From Nitrospinaceae bacterium (lineage in GTDB: Bacteria; Nitrospinota; Nitrospinia; Nitrospinales; JACRGP01), in assembly GCA_029261575.1 (NCBI GenBank), contig JAJDBD010000085.1, positions 1 through 64,000 on the forward strand: a stretch of DNA of 64,000 bases, read 5' to 3'. A program made the translations under genes and the position numbers. Below, one piece after another: positions 38,111 through 47,988 of the stretch (position 1 is its first letter; each line of letters begins with the position of its first letter). The notes under the pieces are model-generated. The model saw nothing but the letters and a program-made list of their open reading frames with translations, ran no database searches and was not told the DNA's origin.

Positions 38111-39684
38111 AGGTCCGTTCCTCAAAACAATCCAGAATATGGCACAAGTGGACGGGATTGGTATCGAGTATTTTTGTGTTTATATTGTGCGTTTCCGGCA
38201 TTCCCCTCATGCATTACGAGGAATGGAATCTTGCCGACGTCCGCGTTTCCAGCCGCTACCTTCCTAAAAAATATTTTCAGGTCAAGGGACAAAATCCAAC
38301 CATCCAGGCCCTGGCCGTTTCCCCTTCCAATCCTTCCCTCCTGTTCGCCGGAGCCAACCACGGTTTGTTCAAATCCATGGACGGCGGGCAAACCTGGGAA
38401 CCCAAAAACGAAGGACTTTTTAATCTCGACGTTCATTCCATAACTCTCGATCCGGCGCGTGCCGGCGTCGTCTATCTGGGAACGGGAAAGGGGATTTTCA
38501 AGTCGGAGAACGACGGGGAAAACTGGACGCAATGGTTCGAAGAGTCTACGGGACTTCCCGGAGGGAGAGTCAATCACATTTTATTGGACCCACGCGACCC
38601 GGATACTTTATACGCCTCCACGTCCGACGGTTTTTATCTGTCCGACGACAGTGGAGAGTTCTGGGTGCAAAAGTCTGCTGGCGACTTGCCTGGAAATGGC
38701 CTGGACGTTCGAGCGGCGCGGTTTTTATTTCCCGACAAAAATGATCTGTTCATTGGTACGGACGCCGGCGCTTTTCGTCGCGAGGATGGAGGCGATTCCT
38801 GGGAAAGAAAATGGACCGAGGGGCCGGAAAGGATTCTGGATTTTATATCGACCGGCGCCGATTCCGAATTTTTTTATGTCGGAACGGAGAATGGATTTTA
38901 TAAATCCTTCAATAAAGGGGTTCACTGGATTCAGGATAAAACCTTTGAGGACCTTGCCGTTTCGCAAGTCTATTTGGATCCTCTCAACCCTTCGGCTTTA
39001 TACCTGGTCGCGGGGGGTGGGATTTATTTCAGCGCCGACGGCGGCGACCGCTGGCAAACAAGTTTCCCGGACCGCGACACAATCAAGGGCGACTTCACCC
39101 CGTCTCCGGATTTGACCGCGACGAAATTCCTCATCACTGCCGGCCCAAAACCTGTATGGTTTTTGGGATCCACAGGCGGGTTACTGCTTTCTTACGATCA
39201 GGGCGCGACCTGGATTCCGAAGCGCCTGGAAGTTGCGGGTAACAAAAACGGCGAACCGGAAAAGACCATGGATATGGTCAAACTGTTCACCGAGATTCAT
39301 ACCGGCAGGATATTCGGCTCTTATGCTTATCTGCTCGTCGACGTCGCCACCCTGGGATTGATTTTTTTAATTTTTACCGGAATAAAAATCAGCTTTCATA
39401 GAAGGCAGGCAGCCCAGAAAATCCAGAAAAAACTTTTGGAGGCGCAAGACGAAGAGGATGCGGTGGACGCGCTAATAAACGTTCAGGAAACCGCTTACGA
39501 TCTCTCCAGGGAAAGCAGTCAAATCCACGACATGATCGAACAGATCGAAGATCATTTAGGGAAATGTAAAAACGTTTATATGAAAAAGGAAAAGAAGGAA
39601 ATTGAGGAAGTCGATCGCCACGTCCATATTCTGGACGCCAAGATACAGGGGCTTATGAGCCGATTGAAAGAACTTGGGGAATGA
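38107..39684 (+). CDS. Membrane-anchored BNR/Ycf48-like beta-propeller protein with PepSY-TM-like ends
   Basis: [30 protein letters not shown]-terminal TM; repeated S.DGG..W BNR repeats; second TM, cytoplasmic coiled-coil tail. Confidence 0.8.
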   Translation: MKVRSSKQSRIWHKWTGLVSSIFVFILCVSGIPLMHYEEWNLADVRVSSRYLPKKYFQVKGQNPTIQALAVSPSNPSLLFAGANHGLFKSMDGGQTWEPKNEGLFNLDVHSITLDPARAGVVYLGTGKGIFKSENDGENWTQWFEESTGLPGGRVNHILLDPRDPDTLYASTSDGFYLSDDSGEFWVQKSAGDLPGNGLDVRAARFLFPDKNDLFIGTDAGAFRREDGGDSWERKWTEGPERILDFISTGADSEFFYVGTENGFYKSFNKGVHWIQDKTFEDLAVSQVYLDPLNPSALYLVAGGGIYFSADGGDRWQTSFPDRDTIKGDFTPSPDLTATKFLITAGPKPVWFLGSTGGLLLSYDQGATWIPKRLEVAGNKNGEPEKTMDMVKLFTEIHTGRIFGSYAYLLVDVATLGLIFLIFTGIKISFHRRQAAQKIQKKLLEAQDEEDAVDALINVQETAYDLSRESSQIHDMIEQIEDHLGKCKNVYMKKEKKEIEEVDRHVHILDAKIQGLMSRLKELGE

Positions 39685-39714
39685 TCAACTTGTTAACAAG
39701 TTGATAAGCGCGAA

Positions 39715-39972
39715 TCAATTGATGAGATTTTCTCCGTTCTTGAAATCCCTTTGAGAATACTCCCGCGGCAATTCCAATTTTTTAAATTCCTCCCAGTCGT
39801 CCCGAAACAGGTTGAATCCCACAAAATCCAGGGCCTGCATCAATTCCAGATCGGTGAGCCGTTCCCCCTCTTCCGCCGCTTCGCGTAAGACTTCTTCTAA
39901 AGACTCGCAAATTACGGCGAAGCGTTCGTCGTCCATTGAAACCATCAGGTTTTTCATAAAATCAAAGGACAT
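39715..39972 (-). CDS. Small acidic hypothetical protein
   Basis: 85 aa ORF; no recognised family. Confidence 0.55.
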   Translation of the reverse strand: MSFDFMKNLMVSMDDERFAVICESLEEVLREAAEEGERLTDLELMQALDFVGFNLFRDDWEEFKKLELPREYSQRDFKNGENLIN

Positions 39973-40017
39973 GATTTCCGCGCCTCCTTTAAGTAAGCCG
40001 TTACCTCCGACCGTTTT

Positions 40018-40662
40018 TTATATTTTAGAGTAAAACTTTTGAACCGCCAATAGAAATTCGCGGATATCTTTTTGAATCAGGTTGTAGTCCCCGTTTTCAA
40101 TGCGTTGCAGAGAAAAAATTGAAGACCCAAAGGCCAGCGCGTCCGCCCCTGCCGCTAAATAATCGGCGGCGTTTTTAGAATGGACGCCGCCAACGGCCAT
40201 GAGCCGGAAATGCGAAAAAGGTCCTTTTATTTCCTGAAAATATTTGGGGCTTAATTGCGACGCGGGAAAAACTTTAACCATGGTTGCCCCGGCGTTCCAG
40301 GCTTTTTCGATTTCGCCCGGAGTGAACGCTCCGGGGAAAAAGGGGATTTCCCGTTGCTGACAGAAACCCGCAACGCTTTCATTGAATGTGGGAGCGACCA
40401 AAAATTCAGCGCCGGAGTTCTGTGCGATTTCCGCTTCTTTTACGGATAAAACGGTGCCTGCGCCAATGCAAAGGGAACCGGAAAATACCCGTGCGGCTTT
40501 TTCAATAAGGTGCGCGGCGTTTTTGGTGTTGAAAGTGATCTCAACGGTTTGCAATCCCGCCTGGACACAGGCCTCCAAAACCGGAATCAAAGAACTTTCC
40601 GTAATCCCTCGGAGAATTCCCAGCACGGGTTCGTTTTTGAATTGGGAAGGATCGAACCGCAT
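40018..40662 (-). CDS. KDPG/KHG aldolase family protein
   Basis: VLRGITESSLIPVLEACVQAGLQTVEITFNTKNA, CIGAGTVLSVKEAE, MVKVFPASQLSPKYFQEIKGPF motifs. Confidence 0.92.
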   Translation of the reverse strand: MRFDPSQFKNEPVLGILRGITESSLIPVLEACVQAGLQTVEITFNTKNAAHLIEKAARVFSGSLCIGAGTVLSVKEAEIAQNSGAEFLVAPTFNESVAGFCQQREIPFFPGAFTPGEIEKAWNAGATMVKVFPASQLSPKYFQEIKGPFSHFRLMAVGGVHSKNAADYLAAGADALAFGSSIFSLQRIENGDYNLIQKDIREFLLAVQKFYSKI

Positions 40663-40674
40663 GGAGGCTGAAGG

Positions 40675-41625
40675 TCAAACATTTCCTTCGGTAACCAGCT
40701 TGTTGTAGAAACTCAGATAATCGTCCTTGTTTTCCGATTTTCTAAGGGCCATCGCGGCTCTTGGATGAAGGTCCAAAATTCCGGTTATGGCGTAGGGAAT
40801 GGTGTAGCCCCATTCGATTTTCTTTGCCAAATCCACAAATTCGCTCTCCAAAATTTCCAGGATGGGGCGAAGATCATATTTGGGATTTTTCAAAAAACCC
40901 AACAGCAGTTCCAGAGGACAGTTTCCCGCCGCCCGTCCTATGCCCAACGAAGTCGCGTCAAGGTAATTGATATTTTGAATGATTGCCTCAATGGTGTTGC
41001 CAAAAGCCAGTTGCTGGTTGTTGTGAGCGTGGATTCCAAGTTCCCGCGTGGGGAGCAGGGATTTATATTTTTTAGCCAGGTAGGCGATTTGTTCGGAATA
41101 CAAGGCGCCAAAGCTGTCCACCAGATAAACCACGTCGACCGCGCTCTCGTTTTCTATTTGCTGAAGCGCCTCGTCCAGGTCGTTTTCCCTGGTGTGTGAA
41201 ACGGCCATGATGTTGATCGTCGTTTCGTAGCCCTTGCCCTTCATCAAGTTGACCAGGTTGATCGCCTTGTCAATGTCCTTGACGTAGGCGGCCACCCGCA
41301 TCATATCTATCAGGCTTTCGGCCTTGGGAATGATCGTGTCCGGGTTCACCCGCCCGATATCCACCATCACCGAAATTTTGCAATTTTTTTCCTCGGAACC
41401 CACGGCCATTTCCACGTCCTTTTCGGAGCAAAACTTCATGGGTCCAAATTCGTCCCGGTTAAACTGGCTTTCATCGGCCTTGTAGCCGAGTTCTACATAA
41501 TCAACGCCAGCCCGGTTGGAGGCTTTGAAAATATTTTGAACAAACTCGTTGGTAAACTGATGATCATTCATCAATCCGCCGTCGCGGATAGTGCAGTCCA
41601 ATACCTTGATTTCCTTACGGTACAT
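40675..41625 (-). CDS. HMG-CoA lyase-like/4-hydroxy-2-oxovalerate-aldolase-like aldolase
   Basis: VLDCTIRDGGLMNDHQF, YLVDSFGALY, LGIHAHNNQQLAFGNTIEA; start chosen at MYRKEIKVLDC. Confidence 0.85.
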   Translation of the reverse strand: MYRKEIKVLDCTIRDGGLMNDHQFTNEFVQNIFKASNRAGVDYVELGYKADESQFNRDEFGPMKFCSEKDVEMAVGSEEKNCKISVMVDIGRVNPDTIIPKAESLIDMMRVAAYVKDIDKAINLVNLMKGKGYETTINIMAVSHTRENDLDEALQQIENESAVDVVYLVDSFGALYSEQIAYLAKKYKSLLPTRELGIHAHNNQQLAFGNTIEAIIQNINYLDATSLGIGRAAGNCPLELLLGFLKNPKYDLRPILEILESEFVDLAKKIEWGYTIPYAITGILDLHPRAAMALRKSENKDDYLSFYNKLVTEGNV

Positions 41626-41836
41626 CTTCAATGACTCCAAGACCTGGTTAATTTTATTTTGAGAACTTGTAATTATAAAGGGGAAAATTAGGCCGATCAA
41701 GCGCTTTCGTACTTTAAGCCCCTGATTTTTCGGGTATTCCTCGATGTGAATCAATTTACCCGCTATTGTTTAAGATATTTACTTTGCTTATAATAACGGT
41801 TTTATATTTTCAAACGTTCAAAGAGAACGGAAAATT

Positions 41837-42250
41837 ATGAACCACTGGCTGGTCAAACAAGAACCCTCCAAATACAGTTGGGAAGAGTTTTGTAAGGATA
41901 AAGAAACTTATTGGGAAGGGGTTCGTAATTACCAGGCGCGGAATAATCTTCAGGCAATGAAAAAAGGCGATTGGGTTTTTTTCTACCACAGCGTCTCCGA
42001 AAAATCCATTCGGGGAATCGCCAAGGTCGTCCGGGAAGCCTATCCCGACCCAACCACACAGGACGAACGGTGGGTGGTCGTGGATTTAAAATGCGTCAAG
42101 CCCTTAAAAACTCCCATCACTCTGGACGACGTAAAAGCCAACCCAAAATTAAAAGACGTGGCCCTGGTAAAACAATCCCGCCTGTCCGTCATGCCCCTGC
42201 GCAAGGCCGAATTTGAAATTATTCTTAAAATGTCCGGAACGTCGTTATGA
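41837..42250 (+). CDS. EVE domain protein
   Basis: NHWLVKQEPSKYSWEEF, WEGVRNYQARNNLQAMKKGDWVFFYHS motifs. Confidence 0.94.
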   Translation: MNHWLVKQEPSKYSWEEFCKDKETYWEGVRNYQARNNLQAMKKGDWVFFYHSVSEKSIRGIAKVVREAYPDPTTQDERWVVVDLKCVKPLKTPITLDDVKANPKLKDVALVKQSRLSVMPLRKAEFEIILKMSGTSL

Positions 42251-42948
42251 CCCATGCGGGCCAGAAGGCGCGTTTAAAACGTTCCGTCTTGCTTCTCGTA
42301 TTTCTTTTTCTCCAGAATGCATTTTTGCCGATTTCCTCGACCTCGGCCGAGCTTTCCATAAAATCCTGCCAGAAAACGACAAAATCCCTGAAAAGCAAAA
42401 GGGAAATCGTCGCCCAAAATGGAGGCGTCTGGGCCAGGTTTGAATCCGTAGGCGCTCTTAGGGACCAGTCCTTAACAGCCCTTCGTCTGGATTCCAGAAT
42501 CAATTCCCTTCTGGTTACGCTGGATTATATATGTGAAACGCTCAACGGCGTCCCATTGAACGAGCTGGCTATTTTTGTGAACCGGAGTATTTCTCGTCTT
42601 GGAATGGAAGGTTTCAAAAAACATCAAGTGTCCCTGGGTAAAACTCCAACGGAAGTCAATATCTGGATCCAGTTCGCTCAATACGCCAAAGCGATAGAAA
42701 ATCGGGCGTTGGATAAGGTTTCCGTTTCGCAAACTTTCCAGCGCGCGGAAGAGATAGTGGATCAATACCTCAATCTATGGGAAATTTTATCCGCCGTAAA
42801 CGACGTCTCATTGGCGCTGAAAGACACAACGGGTTTATTAGCGCGAACAGACAAATTTTTTATCGACGATCCAACCGCCGCCCGGGTTCGGTTGGAATTA
42901 TCCAAAGTTCCGTTCTGGGACGTCGATGAAAACTACGGCGGCTCTTAA
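42247..42948 (+). CDS. Hypothetical protein
   Basis: 233 aa ORF coupled to EVE gene by ATGA overlap. Confidence 0.6.
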   Translation: MTHAGQKARLKRSVLLLVFLFLQNAFLPISSTSAELSIKSCQKTTKSLKSKREIVAQNGGVWARFESVGALRDQSLTALRLDSRINSLLVTLDYICETLNGVPLNELAIFVNRSISRLGMEGFKKHQVSLGKTPTEVNIWIQFAQYAKAIENRALDKVSVSQTFQRAEEIVDQYLNLWEILSAVNDVSLALKDTTGLLARTDKFFIDDPTAARVRLELSKVPFWDVDENYGGS

Positions 42949-42996
42949 AAAAAACGGCGGGTTTTAAAAACTGATTTATTGAACGAGGAGACACAC

Positions 42997-43803
42997 ATGA
43001 AATACTTTTTGGTCGTCGGAGGCACCGGCGTCATGGGAACCGCCGCCATACAGGGAGTGCGGGAAGTTTTTGGGAGCGACGCGGTCATTGTGGCAAATTG
43101 GTTTGGCAAAGAAGACACGGGCGTCCCCGTGGAAGGAGCCGACCACACAATTTTTGGCGATATAAACGATGCGGAATGCCTGGGGAAACTAAAAAATTTT
43201 AACGGCGGAAAATATGAATATATGTTTTACGCCACCGCTTTGGGAGACGTGGGCTTTCCCATAAATGATTCCACCCCCGCTCAAATCGAAAGGTCCAACG
43301 CCCTGTCTTTCGATCCAATATTAAAGCTGGAAGCGTCCATGGATATTGGAACCATCACGACGTACTCCACTTTTTATCTTCTCAAGCATCAGGTTTGCAC
43401 CTATGGCGCCATGGGACATTCCAAAGAAGCTCTGGAAAAATGGACGCTCGAATCCGGAAAATCCAAACGCGCCTGCATCCGGGCCGGATTATTCGAATCC
43501 CCTTCTTCGCGGGGAATAAAATTGCTATTACGGAAAAGCGCGAAAAACCTGGATTCTATCCGCGATCCCTTGCTCCGATCTTATTTTGAAAATGTGAAAA
43601 CCAGCGAAGGAATCGAAAATTTCACTCAGGGAATCATTCAGGAAGAACGCGACGCCTTTGGAGACAGCCCCACGCGCTCGGAAAATTTGTACCAGGCGCA
43701 TTTGAAATTATTTGACGCAGAGACGCCGGTTTTCATCAACGTGTCAGGAACCAAAATCTGGCTCAGCAAAGAGGCCCAGACACTGGACCAACTCCCCTCC
43801 TGA
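42997..43803 (+). CDS. NAD(P)-binding Rossmann-fold protein (SDR-like, atypical)
   Basis: YFLVVGGTGVMGTAAI dinucleotide-binding motif; GAGGAG upstream of ATG. Confidence 0.7.
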   Translation: MKYFLVVGGTGVMGTAAIQGVREVFGSDAVIVANWFGKEDTGVPVEGADHTIFGDINDAECLGKLKNFNGGKYEYMFYATALGDVGFPINDSTPAQIERSNALSFDPILKLEASMDIGTITTYSTFYLLKHQVCTYGAMGHSKEALEKWTLESGKSKRACIRAGLFESPSSRGIKLLLRKSAKNLDSIRDPLLRSYFENVKTSEGIENFTQGIIQEERDAFGDSPTRSENLYQAHLKLFDAETPVFINVSGTKIWLSKEAQTLDQLPS

Positions 43804-43954
43804 TCCTTCCCGATTTCCCTCCAGGGGCTTTCGGAAGAATTTTTCCTTTGGAAGTCCCTTTTGTTGCTTTTAACGCTAAATTGTTTGATAATAAAAAGGT
43901 TTCCAAACCACCTCAAACCGATTGCACAAAAATCGTAGACGATTTTGCCTTCGC

Positions 43955-43982
43955 TTGACGTTACATTTTCTGCCATTATTAC
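43955..43982 (+). promoter_or_regulatory. Possible sigma70-type promoter upstream of HD-GYP gene
   Basis: TTGACG-16-TATTAC. Confidence 0.3.
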
Positions 43983-44009
43983 CAGGCGGGGCCACGCGCA
44001 AATTGACAT

Positions 44010-45677
44010 ATGGATATGAACGATTCACCCCGAAAACCTGACCGAATCGAAAAAGTCGACGCTAAATTAGCGCATGACGACCGGTTGAATTCCCTTCTCG
44101 TGGGCGTTGTCAACGAGGTAAAAGCCTACGCCGACCAATTGATGGGTCAGCTCCAGCAACTGTCGGATATTGGGAGAGGCCTTTCCGGGGAATATGAGCT
44201 GGATTCGCTTCTCGAAAAAATTCTGGTGCAGGCTTGCGAATTTGCTTCGGCGGACGCGGGGACCTTATACATTCTTGAAGACAATGTTTTAAAATTTGAA
44301 ATTGTTCAAAACAAAAGCTTGAACATACGCATGGGAGGAAAAACCGGGGAACCTATAACATTTGATCCGGTCGAATTGAAGGAATCCAATGTTTCCGCCT
44401 TCGTCGCCCTGAATGGAATTCCGGTAAATATTCAGGACGTGTACGACACGGACCTGTTCGACTTTACCGGTCCCAAAAAATTCGACGAATCCACGGGCTA
44501 CCGCTCCAAGTCCATGTTGGTGATTCCCATGCGCAATCACGAAAGCGACGTGATAGGCGTTCTTCAATTAATGAACGCCATCAACCCGAAGACCGGGGAG
44601 GTGGTGCCTTTCTCTCCGGATTTTGAAAATCTGACAGAGTCCCTGGCGTCCCAGGCCGCCATCGCCATCACCAACGCAAAACTGATCAACGACATGGAAA
44701 GCCTGTTTGAATCTTTCGTCAAGGTGATGGCGACCGCTATCGACGAAAAGTCTCCGATCACCGGGGGGCACATACGCCGCGTGGCCAACCTCACCCTGAC
44801 CATGGCTCATGTGATAAACGAGCAAAAGGAAGGGAGTTTTAAAGAGGTTCATTTTTCCAAGGAGAAACTGCACGAGTTGCGCATTGCGGCCTGGATGCAC
44901 GATATCGGGAAAGTCACCACCCCCGTGGAAATCATCGAAAAGGCCAAGAAGCTTCAAACCATATTTGACCGGATCGAATTCATCGACCTTCGACTGCAAT
45001 TTTTGATACAAAACGCGCGACTGGAAGCGCTGGAAAAAAGGCAGGTTCTGATCGAAAAAGGCGCGCCCATCGAAGAAATGGAAAAGCTAGAGCGGGAAAT
45101 GCAAGCCCGGCAGGAAGAATTAAAGGACGTCCGCAAATTCATCCACTACTGCAATCAACCCAGCGAGTTTCTGGCGGATGAAGCGGTGGAACGTTTACAG
45201 GAAATCGCCAAAAAAATCTACACGGATATCGACGGAAACGCCTGCAACTTTTTGCAGGAGGACGAGGTTAAAAATCTTTCCATACGCAAAGGCAGCATCA
45301 CGGAAGAGGAAAGAAAAATCATGCAGAACCACGCTTCCATTACTCTCCGGATGTTGAACCAAATCCCCTTCACCAAAAGACTGAAAAACATTCCCAGCTT
45401 CGCCGGGGCGCATCATGAATGCATCAATGGAAAGGGATATCCTCTGGGACTGAAGGACGACGAAATACCGTTTGAGGGGAAATTGATGGCGGTGACGGAC
45501 ATTGCGGAGGCCTTGACGGCTTCGGACCGGCCCTACAAAAAAGCCATGCCCCTGGACAACGTCTACAGAATTTTAACAACGATGGCAAATAATAACGAAT
45601 TGGACGCCGACATGGTGAGTTTGTTCATCAAGCAAAACGTATACGACCGTTACCTGGAGGAACACGAAGATAAATAA
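44010..45677 (+). CDS. GAF-HD-GYP domain phosphodiesterase
   Basis: GAF region CEFASADAGTLYILEDN; HDIGKVTTP and HHECINGKGYPLGLKDDEIPFEGKLMAVTDIAEALTASDRPYKKAM. Confidence 0.92.
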   Translation: MDMNDSPRKPDRIEKVDAKLAHDDRLNSLLVGVVNEVKAYADQLMGQLQQLSDIGRGLSGEYELDSLLEKILVQACEFASADAGTLYILEDNVLKFEIVQNKSLNIRMGGKTGEPITFDPVELKESNVSAFVALNGIPVNIQDVYDTDLFDFTGPKKFDESTGYRSKSMLVIPMRNHESDVIGVLQLMNAINPKTGEVVPFSPDFENLTESLASQAAIAITNAKLINDMESLFESFVKVMATAIDEKSPITGGHIRRVANLTLTMAHVINEQKEGSFKEVHFSKEKLHELRIAAWMHDIGKVTTPVEIIEKAKKLQTIFDRIEFIDLRLQFLIQNARLEALEKRQVLIEKGAPIEEMEKLEREMQARQEELKDVRKFIHYCNQPSEFLADEAVERLQEIAKKIYTDIDGNACNFLQEDEVKNLSIRKGSITEEERKIMQNHASITLRMLNQIPFTKRLKNIPSFAGAHHECINGKGYPLGLKDDEIPFEGKLMAVTDIAEALTASDRPYKKAMPLDNVYRILTTMANNNELDADMVSLFIKQNVYDRYLEEHEDK

Positions 45678-45691
45678 GCCAGGCAAGCGCC
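45678..45691 (-). repeat. Partial match to dispersed element core (GGCGCTTGCCTGGC)
   Basis: Reverse strand 14-nt exact match to copies A and B; right after the HD-GYP stop codon. Confidence 0.45.
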
Positions 45692-45941
45692 GACCACTCG
45701 CCGTGGGGGCAATGGTTGGCGATTGGATGATCCCTTCTGAATCGGCAACGATGCCTATCGATTTTCCCCTACCTCAAATATTGTCAGTGGACCGGCGACG
45801 GCAATAATCTGTACTAGTCACGATTTAATCGAACAGAATGTTACACAGGGCAAATAATCGATATGCAATTACTCCAAAGCTCGATGCACTTCCCATAAAA
45901 GCTACGCAATCTGGCCCCGGCGCCCCGCCGGCCTGGCACGG

Positions 45942-46184
45942 CTATTTTTTCTTGGGAATATACTTGCCCGTCCGCATATAATTGTCGTTCATTTTTACAT
46001 GCTCGTCGATTTGAACGTCGGAGCTTTTCGATTCCGGCGTCGCAGTTTCCTCGAAACTTTGCATGGCTCGATCCCGGGTTTTGTCGGATAATAAAACGGT
46101 TCTGTTTTTCCTGTTCCCAACCTTTTTAATTTTTTGATTGGCCCGTAATGTTGCCTTATCACGATGCGATATTCCTATTACCAT
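45942..46184 (-). CDS. Small hypothetical protein, basic
   Basis: 80 aa ORF, no recognised family. Confidence 0.4.
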   Translation of the reverse strand: MVIGISHRDKATLRANQKIKKVGNRKNRTVLLSDKTRDRAMQSFEETATPESKSSDVQIDEHVKMNDNYMRTGKYIPKKK

Positions 46185-46273
46185 TTTTGCTCCCGCCTCG
46201 TCGTTAATGGTTCCTGTTTAACAACTAGTAATATTATAAATCAAAGCCGAATAAATTCATATCAATTGCGACC

Positions 46274-47626
46274 ATGATTTCACACAACCTCCAAAGTTTA
46301 CTGGACCAGGAAAACCTTGCGGAAGGCGAATTCAAGGCGGCCGTCCAGGAATTTGATCATTTCGACGTCGCCCGGTTTTTACACCAACTCCGGCCCGAAG
46401 AAAAGATTCGGGTTTTTCAGGCTCTGGACAGCGATGAAAAACGCGAAGAACTCCTCTACGAAACCGACAAGGACAGCCGAAATGAACTAATCGCAACCCT
46501 GGACAAGGATTATGTAGCCCAGCTTTTGGGCGAAATGGAGGAGGACGAGGCCACCGATATACTCCAGGAACAAAACGAGGAGATCCAAAAAGAAATTCTC
46601 GGGGAAATGGAACCTCGCGAGGCGAACGCGCTTAAAAACCTGGTCCGCTTCGACGAGGAAACAGCGGGGGGAATGATGACTCCCGATTTTCTTCGGGTTT
46701 CTCCCGACCATACGGCCGCGGGAATTTTAATGCGGCTTAAAAAAGATTCCCATAAGGATCACCTTTCTTATTTTTACGTTTTGGATCCTCAAAACCGGCT
46801 GATGGGGTTTTTCAAATTGCGTGATTTGCTGAGAATTTCGCCCAACGCCCGCGCCAAATATTTTATCCGCCAGGAAACCCCAAAAGTTTTACTGGACGAC
46901 CCCTGCGACAAGGTGGCGGAGATCATGGACGACGAACAAATGAGCAGTCTGCCGGTGGTGGATGAAAACAACGTCATGCACGGAATCGTTACTTTCGACG
47001 ACGTCATCCGGACGATGGAGGATTTGGCCAGCGACGATATTTACACGATGGTGGGAACCCCGAAAGTGGATCCCTTCGCTCAAAGGCCCATGAATAAGAT
47101 TTTGGCGCGCCTGCCCTGGCTGGTTCCAACTTTTATTGGCGGCATTGCCAGCGTTTTTGTTCTCAAGTGGTTTGAATCAAACATGATTGAATTTGGAACG
47201 GTGATCTTTTTCATTCCCTTTGTTTTGGGGCTCGCGGGGAATATAGGGATTCAATGCGCGACGGTCATCGTCCGGGGACTGGCCACCGGGGACATTAAAA
47301 TGGAAAACCTAAAGGGGGTTGTGGCCAGCGAAATTCTGGTGGGATGCGCCAACGGGTTCATATTCGCGCTGCCCTGCGGCGGCCTCATCGCGCTGATTGC
47401 CGCTCCGGTTTTAAACGCCTCGCCGACCCTGGGGTACGCCGTGGGCGGGGGAATCATCGTGGCGGTTTCCTCCACCGCAATTTTAGGTTCCCTGATACCC
47501 TTCGCATTCCTCCGCATGAATATCGATCCCGCCATCAGCGCCGGTCCCGTTGTAACGGTGATCAACGATATTTTGGGACTCATCAGTTATCTCGCCGTGG
47601 CGTGGGCCGCCTTTGCCTACTTTTAA
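46274..47626 (+). CDS. mgtE: Magnesium transporter MgtE
   Basis: MgtE N-domain, CBS pair, five-TM C-terminus with NIGIQCATVIVRGLATGD. Confidence 0.95.
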   Translation: MISHNLQSLLDQENLAEGEFKAAVQEFDHFDVARFLHQLRPEEKIRVFQALDSDEKREELLYETDKDSRNELIATLDKDYVAQLLGEMEEDEATDILQEQNEEIQKEILGEMEPREANALKNLVRFDEETAGGMMTPDFLRVSPDHTAAGILMRLKKDSHKDHLSYFYVLDPQNRLMGFFKLRDLLRISPNARAKYFIRQETPKVLLDDPCDKVAEIMDDEQMSSLPVVDENNVMHGIVTFDDVIRTMEDLASDDIYTMVGTPKVDPFAQRPMNKILARLPWLVPTFIGGIASVFVLKWFESNMIEFGTVIFFIPFVLGLAGNIGIQCATVIVRGLATGDIKMENLKGVVASEILVGCANGFIFALPCGGLIALIAAPVLNASPTLGYAVGGGIIVAVSSTAILGSLIPFAFLRMNIDPAISAGPVVTVINDILGLISYLAVAWAAFAYF

Positions 47627-47637
47627 AACGAGGCTAT

Positions 47638-47886
47638 TCAGTCTTCCTCCTCCACCTCTTCCAATTCGATAATGGGCGTGTTGATCTCGACATATTCGCC
47701 CTCGCCAACGTAAAATTCCTTCACGCGGCCCTCGTACTCGGAAACGAGAGTGTAATAACCCTCGGCGGTTATTTCCGCTACGGGACTTCCCTTCTTCACT
47801 TTATCGCCCTGCCGCACCAAAAATTTATCCACCTTGCCGGAAGTCATGGTTTTGTACATAGGAGACATCAAAACATAGAGCGCCAT
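47638..47886 (-). CDS. Stand-alone biotinyl/lipoyl-like domain protein lacking acceptor Lys
   Basis: SGKVDKFLVRQGDKVKKGSPVAEITAEGYYTLVSEYEGRVKEFYVGEGEYVEINTPIIEL. Confidence 0.8.
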   Translation of the reverse strand: MALYVLMSPMYKTMTSGKVDKFLVRQGDKVKKGSPVAEITAEGYYTLVSEYEGRVKEFYVGEGEYVEINTPIIELEEVEEED

Positions 47887-47988
47887 TCACTCCTCCCAAA
47901 AATTGAAAAATTTACTTCCCGGTATCAACCGACAAAGTTTTACGAGTATAATATCCGCTCCTTCAACCAAGAGAACCCAAAGAATCCC

